From DASUPK01 sp963695675 (GTDB lineage Bacteria; Actinomycetota; Thermoleophilia; Solirubrobacterales; 70-9): a stretch of DNA of 64,000 bases. How positions within the stretch are numbered: position 1 is the stretch's first letter; every line of letters starts with the position of its first letter. Below, piece after piece: positions 52,147 to 61,267 of this stretch. The stretch is taken from positions 62,001-126,000 of the forward strand of contig CAVOGY010000005.1 in assembly GCA_963695675.1 (NCBI GenBank), in the 5' to 3' direction. The notes beneath the pieces were generated by a model, which saw nothing but the letters and a program-made list of their open reading frames with translations, had not been told where the DNA came from and searched no databases. A program made the position numbers and the translations under genes.

Positions 52147-52979
52147 CAGCCCACGGGTTCGCGGCGCAGGAGCAGCGCCCCCCATTCGTGCTCGCTGAGC
52201 CGCCGAGCCTCGCTGAGCCCGACAGCCGCAAACGCCGTCGAGACCTCATCGGTCTCGCTCTCCAGCATCCCCGAGCAGATCAGCGCCTTCGGGCGCTCCC
52301 GGGCGTCGCCCAGATGCCGCGCGCAGTCGCCGAGCAGGTTGCCGGTCAGATTTGCCACCACGGTCCGCGCTACCGGAGGCGGGCTCTCTCGTACGTCGAT
52401 TCGCTCCAGGGGAAGGTCCACGTCGTTCGCCTCGGCGTTGGCCGCCGCGGCCTCGAGAGAAGCGTCCTCGCGGTCACAGCCGGTGACCGGCGACCAGCCC
52501 AGCTTGGCCGCCGCGATCGCCAAAACGCCCGAGCCGGTGCCCCAGTCGGCAATCGGGCCGGAGGCCTCACCGGCCTGCTCGAGCTCGACCAGCAGGGCGA
52601 GGCTGAGTCGCGTGGTGGGATGGCCACCGGTGCCAAAGGCGCGGCCCGGGTCGACGACGACGTCGATCAGCCCATCCTGCGGATCCCACCACGAGGGTCT
52701 AACGCCGATCCGGCCGGCGACCTCGATCGGCCGGTGAAAATCGGCCCAGCGATCAGCCCAGTCATCCGGCACAGCGGTGGTGGTGACGTCGACGAGGCTG
52801 CCGCCCGCCGCCGCCTCGAGCTCGCCGAGCTCCGGCACCTCGCCCGGCGGCCCGTAAATCGCAAACTCGACCCAGCCGGGGCCGCGCTCCTCCTCGAGCC
52901 CGTTCGGGGCGAGCTCGAGCAGGTTTGCCATCACGGGCTCGGCGTACTCCGGCGAGCAGCGAACCGCGAGGCGGATCAT
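52146..52979 (-). CDS. prmA: ribosomal protein L11 methyltransferase
   Basis: PrmA trimethylates ribosomal protein L11 using S-adenosylmethionine. The 277-residue protein has an N-terminal substrate-recognition domain (residues 1-100). The methyltransferase core follows with DPGRAFGTGGHPTTRLSLALL, IADWGTGSGVLAIAAAKLG (motif I), and VVANLTGNLL, where typical PrmA has NILA. That last deviation is mild but noted. The ATG overlaps the dnaJ end (ATGA). dnaJ-prmA adjacency is common in Gram-positive bacteria. Confidence 0.93.
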   Translation of the reverse strand: MIRLAVRCSPEYAEPVMANLLELAPNGLEEERGPGWVEFAIYGPPGEVPELGELEAAAGGSLVDVTTTAVPDDWADRWADFHRPIEVAGRIGVRPSWWDPQDGLIDVVVDPGRAFGTGGHPTTRLSLALLVELEQAGEASGPIADWGTGSGVLAIAAAKLGWSPVTGCDREDASLEAAAANAEANDVDLPLERIDVRESPPPVARTVVANLTGNLLGDCARHLGDARERPKALICSGMLESETDEVSTAFAAVGLSEARRLSEHEWGALLLRREPVG

Positions 52980-54055
52980 CTACGCCGGGACGGCTGCCGT
53001 TGGCCGAGCGCCTCGGCCAGTTGCTCTGCGGCCTCCCGCTGTTCCTCATCCAGGTCGGTGGGAACCACAAGTTCGAAGACCACGTGCTGATCGCCGCGGC
53101 GTCCGCCGCGGAGCGGCGGCAGCCCTCGTCCACTCAGCACCCCCATATCGCCGTGCTGTGTCCCCGCCGGCACCTCGATGGCGACCTCGCCCTCCAGCGT
53201 GGGGACGAACACCTCGCCCCCGACGATGGCTGTCGTCACGGGGACCTCGGCTCGCGTGATCAGCTCCGTGCCCTGCCGACCGAACCGATCGTCCGGCTCG
53301 ATCCTCAGCTCGACATACAGGTCGCCCTGTCGCGCTCCGCCGGCGCCCGCGTGGCCGGCGCCGGCGATCCGCACCCGCTGGCCGTCCTCGATCCCGGCGG
53401 GGATGTCCACTTCCCAGGCGCGCAACTCGGTCACGCGCCCTGCCCCCCCGCAGCGCTCGCAGGGGGTCTGTGGGACGCGGCCGTCGCCGCCGCAGCGATC
53501 GCACGACATGGCGCGGACGACCTGGCCGAAGATGCTGCGGCTCACCTCACGGATCTGACCGGTGCCTTCGCACCGAGGGCACGTCTCGATGGGAGTGCCG
53601 GGCTCCGCGCCATTCCCGCGGCAGCGATCGCAGACGCTCACCGCCTCGAAGGAGACCTCGCGTATCTGGTCCTCGAGTACGTCCTCTAGTCCGACCTCCA
53701 CCACAGCCGCTACGTCTGCGCCCGCGGCAGACGCGCGGCCGAAGCCGCCGAAGAGATCGCCCCCTCCGAAGATGGCGTCGAAGATGTCCTGGAAGCTGCC
53801 GAAGCCCGCACCGGGCGTGAAGCCGCCTGACCGGAGCCCCTCATGACCGAACCGGTCGTACGTCTGGCGGCGCGCGGAATCCGAGAGGACCTCATAGGCC
53901 TCGGCGGCCTCCTTGAACTTCCCCTCGGCCTCGGGGTCGTGAGCGTTGACGTCGGGATGGAGCTCCCGCGCGAGCCGGCGGAATGCCTTCTTGATCTCGC
54001 CATCGGAGGCGTTCCTCTCGACGCCCAGCACCTGGTAGTAGTCGCGCTTGGCCAT
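52976..54055 (-). CDS. dnaJ: chaperone DnaJ
   Basis: DnaJ delivers unfolded proteins to DnaK. The 359-residue protein has the J domain with HPD at 33-35 (RELHPDVNAHD), a short Gly/Phe region (GFGSFQDIFDAIFGGGDLFGGFG), and four zinc-finger repeats: CDRCRGNG, CPRCEGTG, CDRCGGDG and CERCGGAG. The client-binding C-terminal domains complete it (VTVTTAIVGGEVFVPTLEG in part). The ATG at 54055 starts AKRDYYQVLG. The gene follows hrcA after 20 nt, so it should be under the same control. dnaK and grpE are not here, so this may be a second DnaJ. Confidence 0.96.
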   Translation of the reverse strand: MAKRDYYQVLGVERNASDGEIKKAFRRLARELHPDVNAHDPEAEGKFKEAAEAYEVLSDSARRQTYDRFGHEGLRSGGFTPGAGFGSFQDIFDAIFGGGDLFGGFGRASAAGADVAAVVEVGLEDVLEDQIREVSFEAVSVCDRCRGNGAEPGTPIETCPRCEGTGQIREVSRSIFGQVVRAMSCDRCGGDGRVPQTPCERCGGAGRVTELRAWEVDIPAGIEDGQRVRIAGAGHAGAGGARQGDLYVELRIEPDDRFGRQGTELITRAEVPVTTAIVGGEVFVPTLEGEVAIEVPAGTQHGDMGVLSGRGLPPLRGGRRGDQHVVFELVVPTDLDEEQREAAEQLAEALGQRQPSRRR

Positions 54056-54075
54056 CTCGCCGATCCCAGCTGGCG

Positions 54076-55104
54076 CTACTCGTCGTAGACCGTCTCGAAG
54101 AAGCGTGAGAGCTCGCCGGCGGCCCCCCGCACGCTGGCGATCGCGGTCGCGTAGTCCATCCGCAGCGGACCGATGATCCCGACCGCCCCGAGGTTGCGGT
54201 AGCCGAGGCCATAGTTGGCGCCGACCACGCTCACGGACCGCAGCTCCGGCGCCGGGTTCTCGCCGCCGATCCAGACGAAGACCGAGCGGCGGTCCAGGGC
54301 CGTGCGCAGGGCGCGCAGGACGTTCACCCGGCGCTCGAGCGCCCGCATCAAGTCGTCGGCGTGCGGCAGGTCGGCGAAGTGCTCGCCGGAGAGCAGCCGT
54401 GCGGCACCGTCCACGTAGAGGGTTGCCTCGGCCGACTCCTCGAGGTCGGTGAAGGCGCTCGAGATCTCTGCGATGAAGCCGATCTCCTGCGGACCCAGCC
54501 CCTCGTCGCGGAGACGGTTCGCCGCCATCCGCGCGCCGAGACCAAGGCCGGCCAGCCTCTCGTTCAGGTAGCTGGCCGCCCACTCGACGAGACCGGGATC
54601 GACCTCCTCCTCGAAGGTGAAGGCGCGTTTCGTGACACCACCGTTGGATGCGATCACCACGACCATCACCACCCGCGGCTGCAGTCGAAGCACCTCGATC
54701 CGGTGGATCGTGGCCGTATGCAGCGGCGGGGCCGTAACCAGCGCAACGAGGTCGGTGATCTGGGAGAGCGTAGTGGTCGTCTCCCGGATCGCGACGTCGA
54801 CCTCGCGGCGCATGCGGGAGAGGCCGAGCTCGTCCGAGGGCTGCAGCGGCAGACGGTCCTGCCGGGCGAGCAGCTGCTCCACGTAGAAGCGATAGCCGGC
54901 GTCGGTGGGAACGCGGCCGGCGGAGGTGTGGGGGTGCGTGAGGAGGCCCTCCTCCTCGAGGCCGGCGAGCTCCGCGCGCACGGTGGAGGCGCTCCAGTCG
55001 ATGTCGGGGCGATTGGCGAGCGCGCGCGAGCCGACTGGGCGCCCGTCATCGACGTAGCGCTCGACAACCCGTCTCAGGATCTGGCCTTGGCGTTTGCTCA
55101 GCAC
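54076..55104 (-). CDS. hrcA: heat-inducible transcription repressor HrcA
   Basis: HrcA represses chaperone operons by binding CIRCE elements. The 342-residue protein has the N-terminal winged helix (LSKRQGQILRRVVERYVDDG, RPVGSRALA, STVRAELAGLEEEGLL) and the family segment HPHTSAGRVPTDAGYRFYVE. The C-terminal part ends near VGANYGLGYRNLGAVGIIGP and LRMDYATAIASV. The start is a GTG at 55104 with TATCAT 7 nt upstream. I see no CIRCE inverted repeat before it, so self-repression through the usual operator is not supported here. Confidence 0.96.
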   Translation of the reverse strand: MLSKRQGQILRRVVERYVDDGRPVGSRALANRPDIDWSASTVRAELAGLEEEGLLTHPHTSAGRVPTDAGYRFYVEQLLARQDRLPLQPSDELGLSRMRREVDVAIRETTTTLSQITDLVALVTAPPLHTATIHRIEVLRLQPRVVMVVVIASNGGVTKRAFTFEEEVDPGLVEWAASYLNERLAGLGLGARMAANRLRDEGLGPQEIGFIAEISSAFTDLEESAEATLYVDGAARLLSGEHFADLPHADDLMRALERRVNVLRALRTALDRRSVFVWIGGENPAPELRSVSVVGANYGLGYRNLGAVGIIGPLRMDYATAIASVRGAAGELSRFFETVYDE

Positions 55105-55111
55105 AGAGCTG

Positions 55112-55117
55112 ATGATA
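55112..55117 (-). promoter_or_regulatory. hrcA: -10-like TATCAT before hrcA
   Basis: TATCAT on the minus strand ends 7 nt before the hrcA GTG start. It would drive the hrcA-dnaJ-prmA-murI unit as a leaderless message. Confidence 0.5.
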
Positions 55118-55123
55118 GGAACG

Positions 55124-55567
55124 TCAGGGGCTGGCCAGCTCGGCCTCGGCGTTCCTGATCACCTGGTTGTCGCCCTGCCGGGCCGTCGTGTCGATCACGA
55201 CGCGGTCCCCGTCGGCCTCCTTCACCGTCCCGCTTACCACGAGCTCCTGCTCGGGGAAGCCCATCCCCCTGAACTGGACCGAGAGGCGCTTCAGCGCTCG
55301 CGGGTCGCCCTCAGCGAGCTGGGCGTTGCCGCGCGCGACCTGGGCCATCATCCAGAGCCCGTGCAGGATGTTCCCCGGCAGGCCCACCTGCATGGCGAAC
55401 TCGGGGTCGATGTGGATCGGGTTGAAATCGCCCGACGCCCCCGCATAGCGGTGGGGCAGGTACTTGTCAGGGGTGACCTTCAGCTCGGGAATGACGTCGC
55501 CTGGCTTGATAGTGCGAAGGGGCTCCGCAGGCGAAGCCGAGGAGCCACCTGTCTCATGAGGGGACAT
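55124..55567 (-). CDS. MaoC-like hydratase/dehydratase, HadB-type subunit
   Basis: The 147-residue hot-dog-fold protein has the hydratase-2 motif YAGASGDFNPIHIDPEFA, with catalytic Asp and His, and GNILHGLWMMAQVARG. It corresponds to the catalytic subunit of HadAB-type 3-hydroxyacyl-thioester dehydratases. The ATG shares one base with the stop of the gene before it (TGATG), so the two proteins are made together, as expected for a heterodimer. The pair may act in fatty acid elongation or beta-oxidation; which one is not shown. Confidence 0.88.
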   Translation of the reverse strand: MSPHETGGSSASPAEPLRTIKPGDVIPELKVTPDKYLPHRYAGASGDFNPIHIDPEFAMQVGLPGNILHGLWMMAQVARGNAQLAEGDPRALKRLSVQFRGMGFPEQELVVSGTVKEADGDRVVIDTTARQGDNQVIRNAEAELASP

Positions 55568-56007
55568 CAGACGCCCGTCACGATGTTGGTCCAGGTCCCC
55601 TTCACGGTCCGCTCGCCCTCCTGGTTGGTCGAGATCGTCTCGAAGACATAGAAGCCCTTGGCGTCCTTCTCGTAGATCTCCCTGCAGGTGGCCACGGTCT
55701 CGATCACATCACCGTCGCAGACGGGCTCGTCCCACTCGAACTCCTGGGAGCCGTGCAGCATTGCGGCCAGGTTGATGCCGATCTCGGGATCCAGAATCGC
55801 CGGCCCCATTGCCCGCGCGCTGTAGACCACGCAGAACATGGGAGGAGCGACCAGGTCGCGGAACCCCGCGGTCTTGGCGGCCTGATGGTCGTGGTGCACG
55901 GGGTTGGCGACCCCGATCGCGTCTGCGAACTCGCGGACCTTTTCCGCCCCAACCTCGTAGGTCACCGGGTCCCACTGCTTCCCTATCCCGTTGGTCTTCA
56001 CCGGCAT
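55567..56007 (-). CDS. MaoC-like N-terminal-domain protein, HadA-type subunit
   Basis: The 146-residue protein has a MaoC_dehydrat_N fold: YEVGAEKVREFADAIGVANPVHHD, LVAPPMFCVVY, then LHGSQEFEWDEPVCDGDVIE. In mycobacteria HadA is the non-catalytic partner that shapes the acyl channel for HadB. The same order and overlap are seen here. A TAGAAT hexamer lies 10 nt before the ATG at 56007. The pair lies upstream of hrcA on the same strand, 20 nt ahead of it, so it may be partly co-transcribed with hrcA. Confidence 0.88.
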   Translation of the reverse strand: MPVKTNGIGKQWDPVTYEVGAEKVREFADAIGVANPVHHDHQAAKTAGFRDLVAPPMFCVVYSARAMGPAILDPEIGINLAAMLHGSQEFEWDEPVCDGDVIETVATCREIYEKDAKGFYVFETISTNQEGERTVKGTWTNIVTGV

Positions 56008-56017
56008 CGGCGGCGGG

Positions 56018-56023
56018 ATTCTA
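56018..56023 (-). promoter_or_regulatory. -10-like TAGAAT before the MaoC pair
   Basis: TAGAAT on the minus strand ends 10 nt before the ATG at 56007, at the long end of the spacing seen elsewhere. Confidence 0.4.
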
Positions 56024-56118
56024 GGAGCCGGGCGGATCCGGCGGGCCTTGCCAGGTCGCGGCTAGGGTAGGTATCGAGGGTGTCTCCGTTCCTCACCACC
56101 AGGGATCAAGAAGGCGGA

Positions 56119-56697
56119 ATGCGATTCCGTCCGTTCGCGATCCCGCTGATCATCGCCGCGATCTGCGTCGCCGTGGCGGCCGCGATGTCGCTCTCCGGGA
56201 CGGAGCTCGGTGCGGGCCTCGGGATGGCCGTCGGGGCGCTCGCCGCAACCTCGCTGATCGTCTTTGCTGCCAGGGCGAAGCCCGAGCACCGCCTCGAGGT
56301 CGCCAAAAGCGGTGACACCGGCCACCGGGTTCTGGTCGTCGCCGTCGCCGAGGCGACCCCGGAGTCGGCACAGCGGATTGCCGACATCACGGGGTCGCCG
56401 TCGGACGTGCGCCTGGTCGTCCCGGTTCCGAGCCACCGCCTGGATCGCTGGCTATCGGCCGAGGATGATGCGCGGCACGAGGCCGAGGCACTCCTTGCCC
56501 GGTCGGCGGGCACGTTGGTCGCGGCCGGGCTGCCGGTGAGCGGCTCGATCGGCGACCCAGACCCCGCTCAGGCGCTGGAAGACGAGCTGCGGGGCTACGC
56601 GGCCGACGAGGTGGTGCTGCTGACCGCGGGCGACAAGGACCCGCTCGGCAAGGTGGAGGCGCGCATCGGCCTGCCGCTCAGGCGCGTGAGCGTCTAG
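56119..56697 (+). CDS. two-helix membrane protein with a cytoplasmic alpha/beta domain
   Basis: The 192-residue protein starts with two hydrophobic helices (FAIPLIIAAICVAVAAAMSL and LGMAVGALAATSLIVFAARA). A soluble alternating alpha/beta part follows: HRVLVVAVAEATPESAQRI, DVRLVVPVPSHRLDRWL and ADEVVLLTAGDKDP. This looks like a degenerate universal-stress-protein-type nucleotide-binding fold without the ATP glycine motif. I do not know a function. I prefer the ATG at 56119, which has AAGGCGGA before it, over a GTG at 56080. It converges with lepA. Confidence 0.7.
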   Translation: MRFRPFAIPLIIAAICVAVAAAMSLSGTELGAGLGMAVGALAATSLIVFAARAKPEHRLEVAKSGDTGHRVLVVAVAEATPESAQRIADITGSPSDVRLVVPVPSHRLDRWLSAEDDARHEAEALLARSAGTLVAAGLPVSGSIGDPDPAQALEDELRGYAADEVVLLTAGDKDPLGKVEARIGLPLRRVSV

Positions 56698-56753
56698 GCC
56701 CGCTCCTCTGTGGTCCGTGCTCTGCCCCCTGCGCGAGCGCCTTTCGCTCCTCG

Positions 56754-58556
56754 CTACTTGCCACCGCCGTCCATTTCCAATACGGCGAGGAACGCCTCCT
56801 GCGGAACCTCGACCGCGCCGACCTGCTTCATCCGCTTCTTGCCCTTCTTCTGCTTCTCCAGCAGCTTGCGCTTGCGGGTGACGTCGCCCCCGTAGAGCTT
56901 CGCCGTCACGTCCTTGCGGAGCGCCTTGACGGTTTCGCGGGCGATCACGTTCGAACCGATGGCCGCCTGCACGGGGACGTCGAAGAGCTGGCGGGGGATC
57001 GTGTCCTGGAGTCGCTCGACCAGCGCCCTGCCGCGATCCTCGGCCGAGTCGCGGTGAACGATCAGGGAGAGCGCATCCACCCGGTCGCCGGCCAGCAGGA
57101 CGTCCAGCTTGACCAGGTCCGAGGGCCGATTGCCGATCGGCTCGTAGTCGAGTGACGCGTAGCCGCGGCTGCGTGACTTGAGCTGATCGAAGAAGTCGAG
57201 GACGATCTCGGCGAGGGGCAGGTCGTAGCGGATCTGCACGCGCTCGGGCGAGAGGTAATGCAAATCGACATGGGTGCCGCGCCGCTTCTGGCAGAGCTCC
57301 ATCACGGCGCCGACGTACTCATTCGGCGTGATGATCGTCGCCCGAATGTACGGCTCGAGAATCTCCTCGATCGCTGCCGGATCGGGCATCTCGGTCGGGG
57401 AGTGGACCTCGACGATCTCGCCGCCCCTGACCCGGACCTCGTAGCGGACGTTGGGTGTCGTGGCGAGGAGCTCGAGGTCGTACTCCCGCTCGAGGCGCTC
57501 TCGGACGATGTCCATGTGGAGCAGTCCGAGGAACCCACAGCGGAAGCCGAAGCCCAGGGCCTCGGATGTCTCGGGCTCGTATGAGAGGGCGGCGTCGTTG
57601 AGGGCGAGGCGGTCGAGGGCGTCACGGAGGTCCTCGTAGCGGTCGGTGTCGATCGGGAAGAGCCCACAGAAGACCATCGGCCTGACCTCGCGATAGCCCG
57701 GCAGAGCCTCGCCCGCCGTCCGCTCGCGGCTCGACAGGGTGTCGCCGACCCGGAGCTTGGTGACGTCCTTGATCCCCGTGATCACGTAGCCGACTTCGCC
57801 GGCCGACATTCCCTGCGCCGGGGTCATCTTCGGCGTGAAGAAACCGATGTCGTCGATGTCTGCCTGCGTCCCCGCCTGCATCGCCACGATCGGCTCGCCC
57901 TTCGAGAAACGGCCGTCGACCATCCGCACGTATGCGACGACGCCGCGGTACTGATCGAACTCGGAGTCGAAGATCAGCGCGCGGGGTGGCGAATCGGGCT
58001 CGCCGTCCGGCGGCGGGACACGCTGCACGATCGCCTCGAGTACGTCCGTGACCCCCTCCCCGGTCTTCGCTGAGATCGGCAGCGCCTCAGCGGGATCGCC
58101 CCCGAGCAGATCGGCGACCTGGGCGGCCACGCCATCCGGGTCCGCGCCCGGGAGATCAACCTTGTTGAGGACGGGAATCAACTCCAGTCCCGCGTCGATC
58201 GCCGCATAGGCGTTGGCGACCGTCTGGGCCTCCACGCCCTGCGCCGCATCGACCACCAGCAGCGCACCCTCGCAGGCTGCCAGGCTGCGCGAGACCTCAT
58301 AGGAGAAGTCGACGTGGCCTGGAGTGTCGATCAGATGCAGGTGGTAGGTCTCGCCGTCCGCCGAGCTGTAGGCGACGCGCACGGCCTGCGCCTTGATCGT
58401 GATGCCCCGCTCGCGCTCGAGCTCCATCGAGTCGAGCATCTGCGGCAGGTGCGTGCGCGGATCCACGGCGCCGGTCAGCTCGAGGATGCGGTCGGCGAGC
58501 GTCGACTTGCCGTGGTCGATGTGGGCGATGATCGAGAAGTTGCGGATCCTGTCCAT
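56754..58556 (-). CDS. lepA: elongation factor 4
   Basis: LepA/EF4 is a translational GTPase that back-translocates stalled ribosomes or helps 30S maturation. The 600-residue protein has G1 IAHIDHGKSTLADRI, a switch region ERERGITIKAQAVR, G3 DTPGHVDFSYEV and G4 NKVDLPGADP. The LepA-specific C-terminal domain has KLYGGDVTRKRKLLEKQKKG and the family ending EAFLAVLEMD. The length is normal. The ATG at 58556 begins DRIRNFSIIAHIDHGK; a longer upstream frame runs antisense to the methyltransferase and is spurious. Confidence 0.97.
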   Translation of the reverse strand: MDRIRNFSIIAHIDHGKSTLADRILELTGAVDPRTHLPQMLDSMELERERGITIKAQAVRVAYSSADGETYHLHLIDTPGHVDFSYEVSRSLAACEGALLVVDAAQGVEAQTVANAYAAIDAGLELIPVLNKVDLPGADPDGVAAQVADLLGGDPAEALPISAKTGEGVTDVLEAIVQRVPPPDGEPDSPPRALIFDSEFDQYRGVVAYVRMVDGRFSKGEPIVAMQAGTQADIDDIGFFTPKMTPAQGMSAGEVGYVITGIKDVTKLRVGDTLSSRERTAGEALPGYREVRPMVFCGLFPIDTDRYEDLRDALDRLALNDAALSYEPETSEALGFGFRCGFLGLLHMDIVRERLEREYDLELLATTPNVRYEVRVRGGEIVEVHSPTEMPDPAAIEEILEPYIRATIITPNEYVGAVMELCQKRRGTHVDLHYLSPERVQIRYDLPLAEIVLDFFDQLKSRSRGYASLDYEPIGNRPSDLVKLDVLLAGDRVDALSLIVHRDSAEDRGRALVERLQDTIPRQLFDVPVQAAIGSNVIARETVKALRKDVTAKLYGGDVTRKRKLLEKQKKGKKRMKQVGAVEVPQEAFLAVLEMDGGGK

Positions 58557-58566
58557 CTGAGGAAGA

Positions 58567-58572
58567 AGGGTA
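58567..58572 (-). promoter_or_regulatory. lepA: -10-like TACCCT before lepA
   Basis: TACCCT on the minus strand ends 10 nt before the lepA ATG. It is 32 nt from the TAGAGT of the divergent methyltransferase gene. Confidence 0.4.
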
Positions 58573-58604
58573 GGCGGCGGCGCCTGGCCCGCTATCGGCG
58601 TGAC

Positions 58605-58610
58605 TAGAGT
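58605..58610 (+). promoter_or_regulatory. -10-like TAGAGT before the methyltransferase gene
   Basis: TAGAGT ends 9 nt before the ATG at 58620; no Shine-Dalgarno sequence is present. Confidence 0.4.
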
Positions 58611-58619
58611 CCTCGGGCG

Positions 58620-59399
58620 ATGGAGTGGGGCCAGGGACGCTACGAGCGGGTCGCGGCGCAGCTGCTGCCGGCCGCCGAGGTGGTCGTGAAGCGCGCCGCG
58701 ATCGATCCGGCCGAGCGGGTCGTGGACGTCGGCTGCGGAACCGGGAACGCTGCGCTGCTCGCAGCCGAGCGCGGCGCGCCGGTCACCGGCGTCGATCCCG
58801 CTCAACGGCTGCTCGACGTGGCCGCAGCGGAGGCGTCCGAGCGCGGGCTTGATGCCACCTTCGTGGTGGGCGAGGCGGCCTCGATTCCACTGCCGGACGC
58901 CAGTGCCGACGTCGTCCTCTCGGTGTTCGGGGCGATCTTCGCGCCCGACCCGAGGGCGGCAGCCGACGAGATGGTCCGTGTCCTCGCACCGGAGGGACGC
59001 CTGCTGCTCGCCGCCTGGATCCCGGAGGGGGCGATCTCCCGGGCTGTGCGCCTGAACCGCCAGACAGTCTCGGAGATCCTCGAGCAGCCACCCGCCGCGC
59101 CGTTTCCGTGGCACGAGCGCGACGCCCTGAGCGAGCTGTTCGAGCCGCACGGTCTCGAAGTCGCAATCGACGAGCACGAGATCTCCTTTACGGCCTCGTC
59201 CGCGCAGGAGTTCGTCGACAACGAGTCCGAGAACCATCCGCTCGCCGTCGCCGCGCGACCGGTCATCGAGAAGGCCGGCCGAGCCGACGAGCTACGTCAA
59301 CGGCTCCTGGGTATCTACGAGGAGGCCAACGAGGACCCGTCGGCCTTCCGGGTGACCAGCCGCTACGTCGTCGCGGTGATGGAGCGTGGCAAGCCGTAG
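58620..59399 (+). CDS. class I SAM-dependent methyltransferase (UbiE/COQ5-like)
   Basis: The 259-residue protein has motif I VVDVGCGTGNAALLAAERG, an acidic post-I residue in VTGVDPAQRL, and the motif II region ASADVVLSVFGAIFAPD. A later RLLLAAWIPEGAISRAVRL matches the post-catalytic strand of small-molecule methyltransferases. The substrate is unknown. The N-terminus (EWGQGRYERVAAQLLPAAE) is typical of proteins annotated as Methyltransf_11. It diverges from lepA and converges with murJ. Confidence 0.88.
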   Translation: MEWGQGRYERVAAQLLPAAEVVVKRAAIDPAERVVDVGCGTGNAALLAAERGAPVTGVDPAQRLLDVAAAEASERGLDATFVVGEAASIPLPDASADVVLSVFGAIFAPDPRAAADEMVRVLAPEGRLLLAAWIPEGAISRAVRLNRQTVSEILEQPPAAPFPWHERDALSELFEPHGLEVAIDEHEISFTASSAQEFVDNESENHPLAVAARPVIEKAGRADELRQRLLGIYEEANEDPSAFRVTSRYVVAVMERGKP

Positions 59400-59427
59400 C
59401 GGGCCACGATGCGGTTGCATCGCGGGC

Positions 59428-61248
59428 TCAGATCCGGCGCAGCAGACGCACGATCTGATTCGCCTCCGGTACCCGGAGCGCCAGGACGGCCGCGAAGTAG
59501 GTGGCGAACCCCGCGAGCAGGGCGACACCGAGCGAGACGATCTGGGCGATCAGATCGCGGCCCAGCGCCTGGTCCAGCCCGTACCAGACCAGGTAACTCA
59601 CCCCGGCCAGCAGCGCGGAGGCAGCGATGACCCGCGTAGCTGTGTCGAAGAGGCGCTTCAGCTCGAGACCGCCGAGCTGGTCGCGCAGGATCACCGACTC
59701 GGCGACCACGCTCGAGATGGTCGCGATCACGGTCGCAGCCACGACCCCGCCGACACCAAAGGGCGAGTAGAACGCGAACGAGAAGATGATGTCCACGATG
59801 AGGTTCGAGCCCGCCACTGCGGTCGGGACCCAGGGACGCTGCAGGCTGAAGAAGGTCCGGGTCAGCATCAGATAGAGGCCGTTGAACGGCAGCGAGAACG
59901 CGAACCAGAAGAGTGCCTGGGCGACGAGCTGGGTCTGGTCGGCGTCGAACTCGCCCCGCTGGTAGATGAGCCGGGTGATCGGCACCGAGAGAACCAGCAC
60001 AACGGCGGCGGCCGGAATCAGCAGCAGGAGGATCTGCCGCATGCCATTCGACATCGTCGCGCGCAGGTTGTCCCACTCCTGGCGGGCGGCGAAGCGGGCG
60101 AGGGTCGGAAAGACCACCGTCGCGACCGCCACCGAGAAGATGCCCTGGGGCAGCATGTAGATGCGGAACGCCTTGTCGATCGCCGCGGGCGCCCGATCGG
60201 AGATCAGGGTGCCGACGATGCTGTTGAGAAGCAGATCGAAGTTGATCAGGCCCAGGCTGAGCGTCACCGGCAGCATCAGGAGCAGGACGCGGCGCACGTC
60301 CGGCAGGCGCCAGTCGATGTCCCGCGTGAACCTGAACGGGGTGTTGCGCAGGTCGAACGCCGGGATCGCGAGCTGGACGACCGTTCCCACCAGGACGCCG
60401 ATCGCGTACGCGTAGATGCGGTCATTGCCGTGGAACGCCGGCTCGAGCAGGACGAGCACGAGGATGATCACCACGTTCCAGAAGAAGGGCGAGATCGCGA
60501 AAGCGGCGAACCGGTCGTAGCTGTTCAGGACCCCAACCGCCATCCCCGTCGCCCCGAGCAGGATCAGGATCGGGAAGAGGATCTGGGAGAGCGTGACGGT
60601 GAGATCGAGGATCTCGCCGCTGAAGCCGGGCGCGAAGACCGGAACGATGAGGGGCGCGGCGAGGACGAACACGGCGGTCACTGCGCCGAGCACCAGGGTG
60701 ACGAGGTAGATCAGGGTGGAAGCGAGCCGGAAGGCCTCACGCTTATTCCCCTTCTCGAGCTCCTCGGTGAAGACCGGGACGAACGCGGCCTGGATCGCAG
60801 CGTCCGCGAACAGGGACCGGACCAGGTTGGGGACCTGGAAGGCGATCGTGAACGCGGACATCGGTCCCTTGATCCCGAAGTAGCTCGCCGCGACGATCTC
60901 GCGGACCAGGCCGGCCACCCGCGAGAAAGCAGTGGCAATCGAGAAGAAGGCGGTCGAGCGCCCGAGCCTGCCCTGCCGCTCGTCGAACTCCGGCGGCACG
61001 AACGGCGTCGTCGGAGTCGGCGCCGGGATCGCCATGAACGTCGAGGTGTCCATCGTGACCGCCTCGTGGCGCTGCTCGATGTGCTCAGCCTCAACAGCCT
61101 CGTCACGGTCGATCGCTGGGATTTCGGGGGTCGAGGGATCGAACGGCTCGGGGGGAGCCGGTGGCTCCTCGCCAACATCAAGACGGGTGGCGCTTCGGCT
61201 TCGCCTGCGGCGCCCCCTCGCATCATCTCGATCGCCCCTCTCCGTCAT
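59428..61248 (-). CDS. murJ: lipid II flippase MurJ
   Basis: MurJ (MviN) flips the peptidoglycan precursor lipid II across the membrane. The 606-residue protein has an acidic, Pro-rich N-terminal extension of about 90 residues. The MviN start follows (TAFFSIATAFSRVAGLVREIV, ASYFGIKGPMSAFTIAFQVPN), and fourteen helices can be counted. LYLMLTRTFFSLQRPWVPT is the conserved later segment. The Arg residues proposed to bind lipid II are present in RVAGLVRE. Its start lies only 39 nt from the divergent rpsT gene. The extension resembles those of actinobacterial MurJ proteins that carry extra cytoplasmic parts. Confidence 0.95.
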   Translation of the reverse strand: MTERGDRDDARGRRRRSRSATRLDVGEEPPAPPEPFDPSTPEIPAIDRDEAVEAEHIEQRHEAVTMDTSTFMAIPAPTPTTPFVPPEFDERQGRLGRSTAFFSIATAFSRVAGLVREIVAASYFGIKGPMSAFTIAFQVPNLVRSLFADAAIQAAFVPVFTEELEKGNKREAFRLASTLIYLVTLVLGAVTAVFVLAAPLIVPVFAPGFSGEILDLTVTLSQILFPILILLGATGMAVGVLNSYDRFAAFAISPFFWNVVIILVLVLLEPAFHGNDRIYAYAIGVLVGTVVQLAIPAFDLRNTPFRFTRDIDWRLPDVRRVLLLMLPVTLSLGLINFDLLLNSIVGTLISDRAPAAIDKAFRIYMLPQGIFSVAVATVVFPTLARFAARQEWDNLRATMSNGMRQILLLLIPAAAVVLVLSVPITRLIYQRGEFDADQTQLVAQALFWFAFSLPFNGLYLMLTRTFFSLQRPWVPTAVAGSNLIVDIIFSFAFYSPFGVGGVVAATVIATISSVVAESVILRDQLGGLELKRLFDTATRVIAASALLAGVSYLVWYGLDQALGRDLIAQIVSLGVALLAGFATYFAAVLALRVPEANQIVRLLRRI

Positions 61249-61267
61249 TGCTCTATTCTCTTCGCCG

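Noticed and set aside
55105..55123. CIRCE operator before hrcA
   Set aside because: No TTAGCACTC inverted repeat is found in the short gap or in the preceding gene end.
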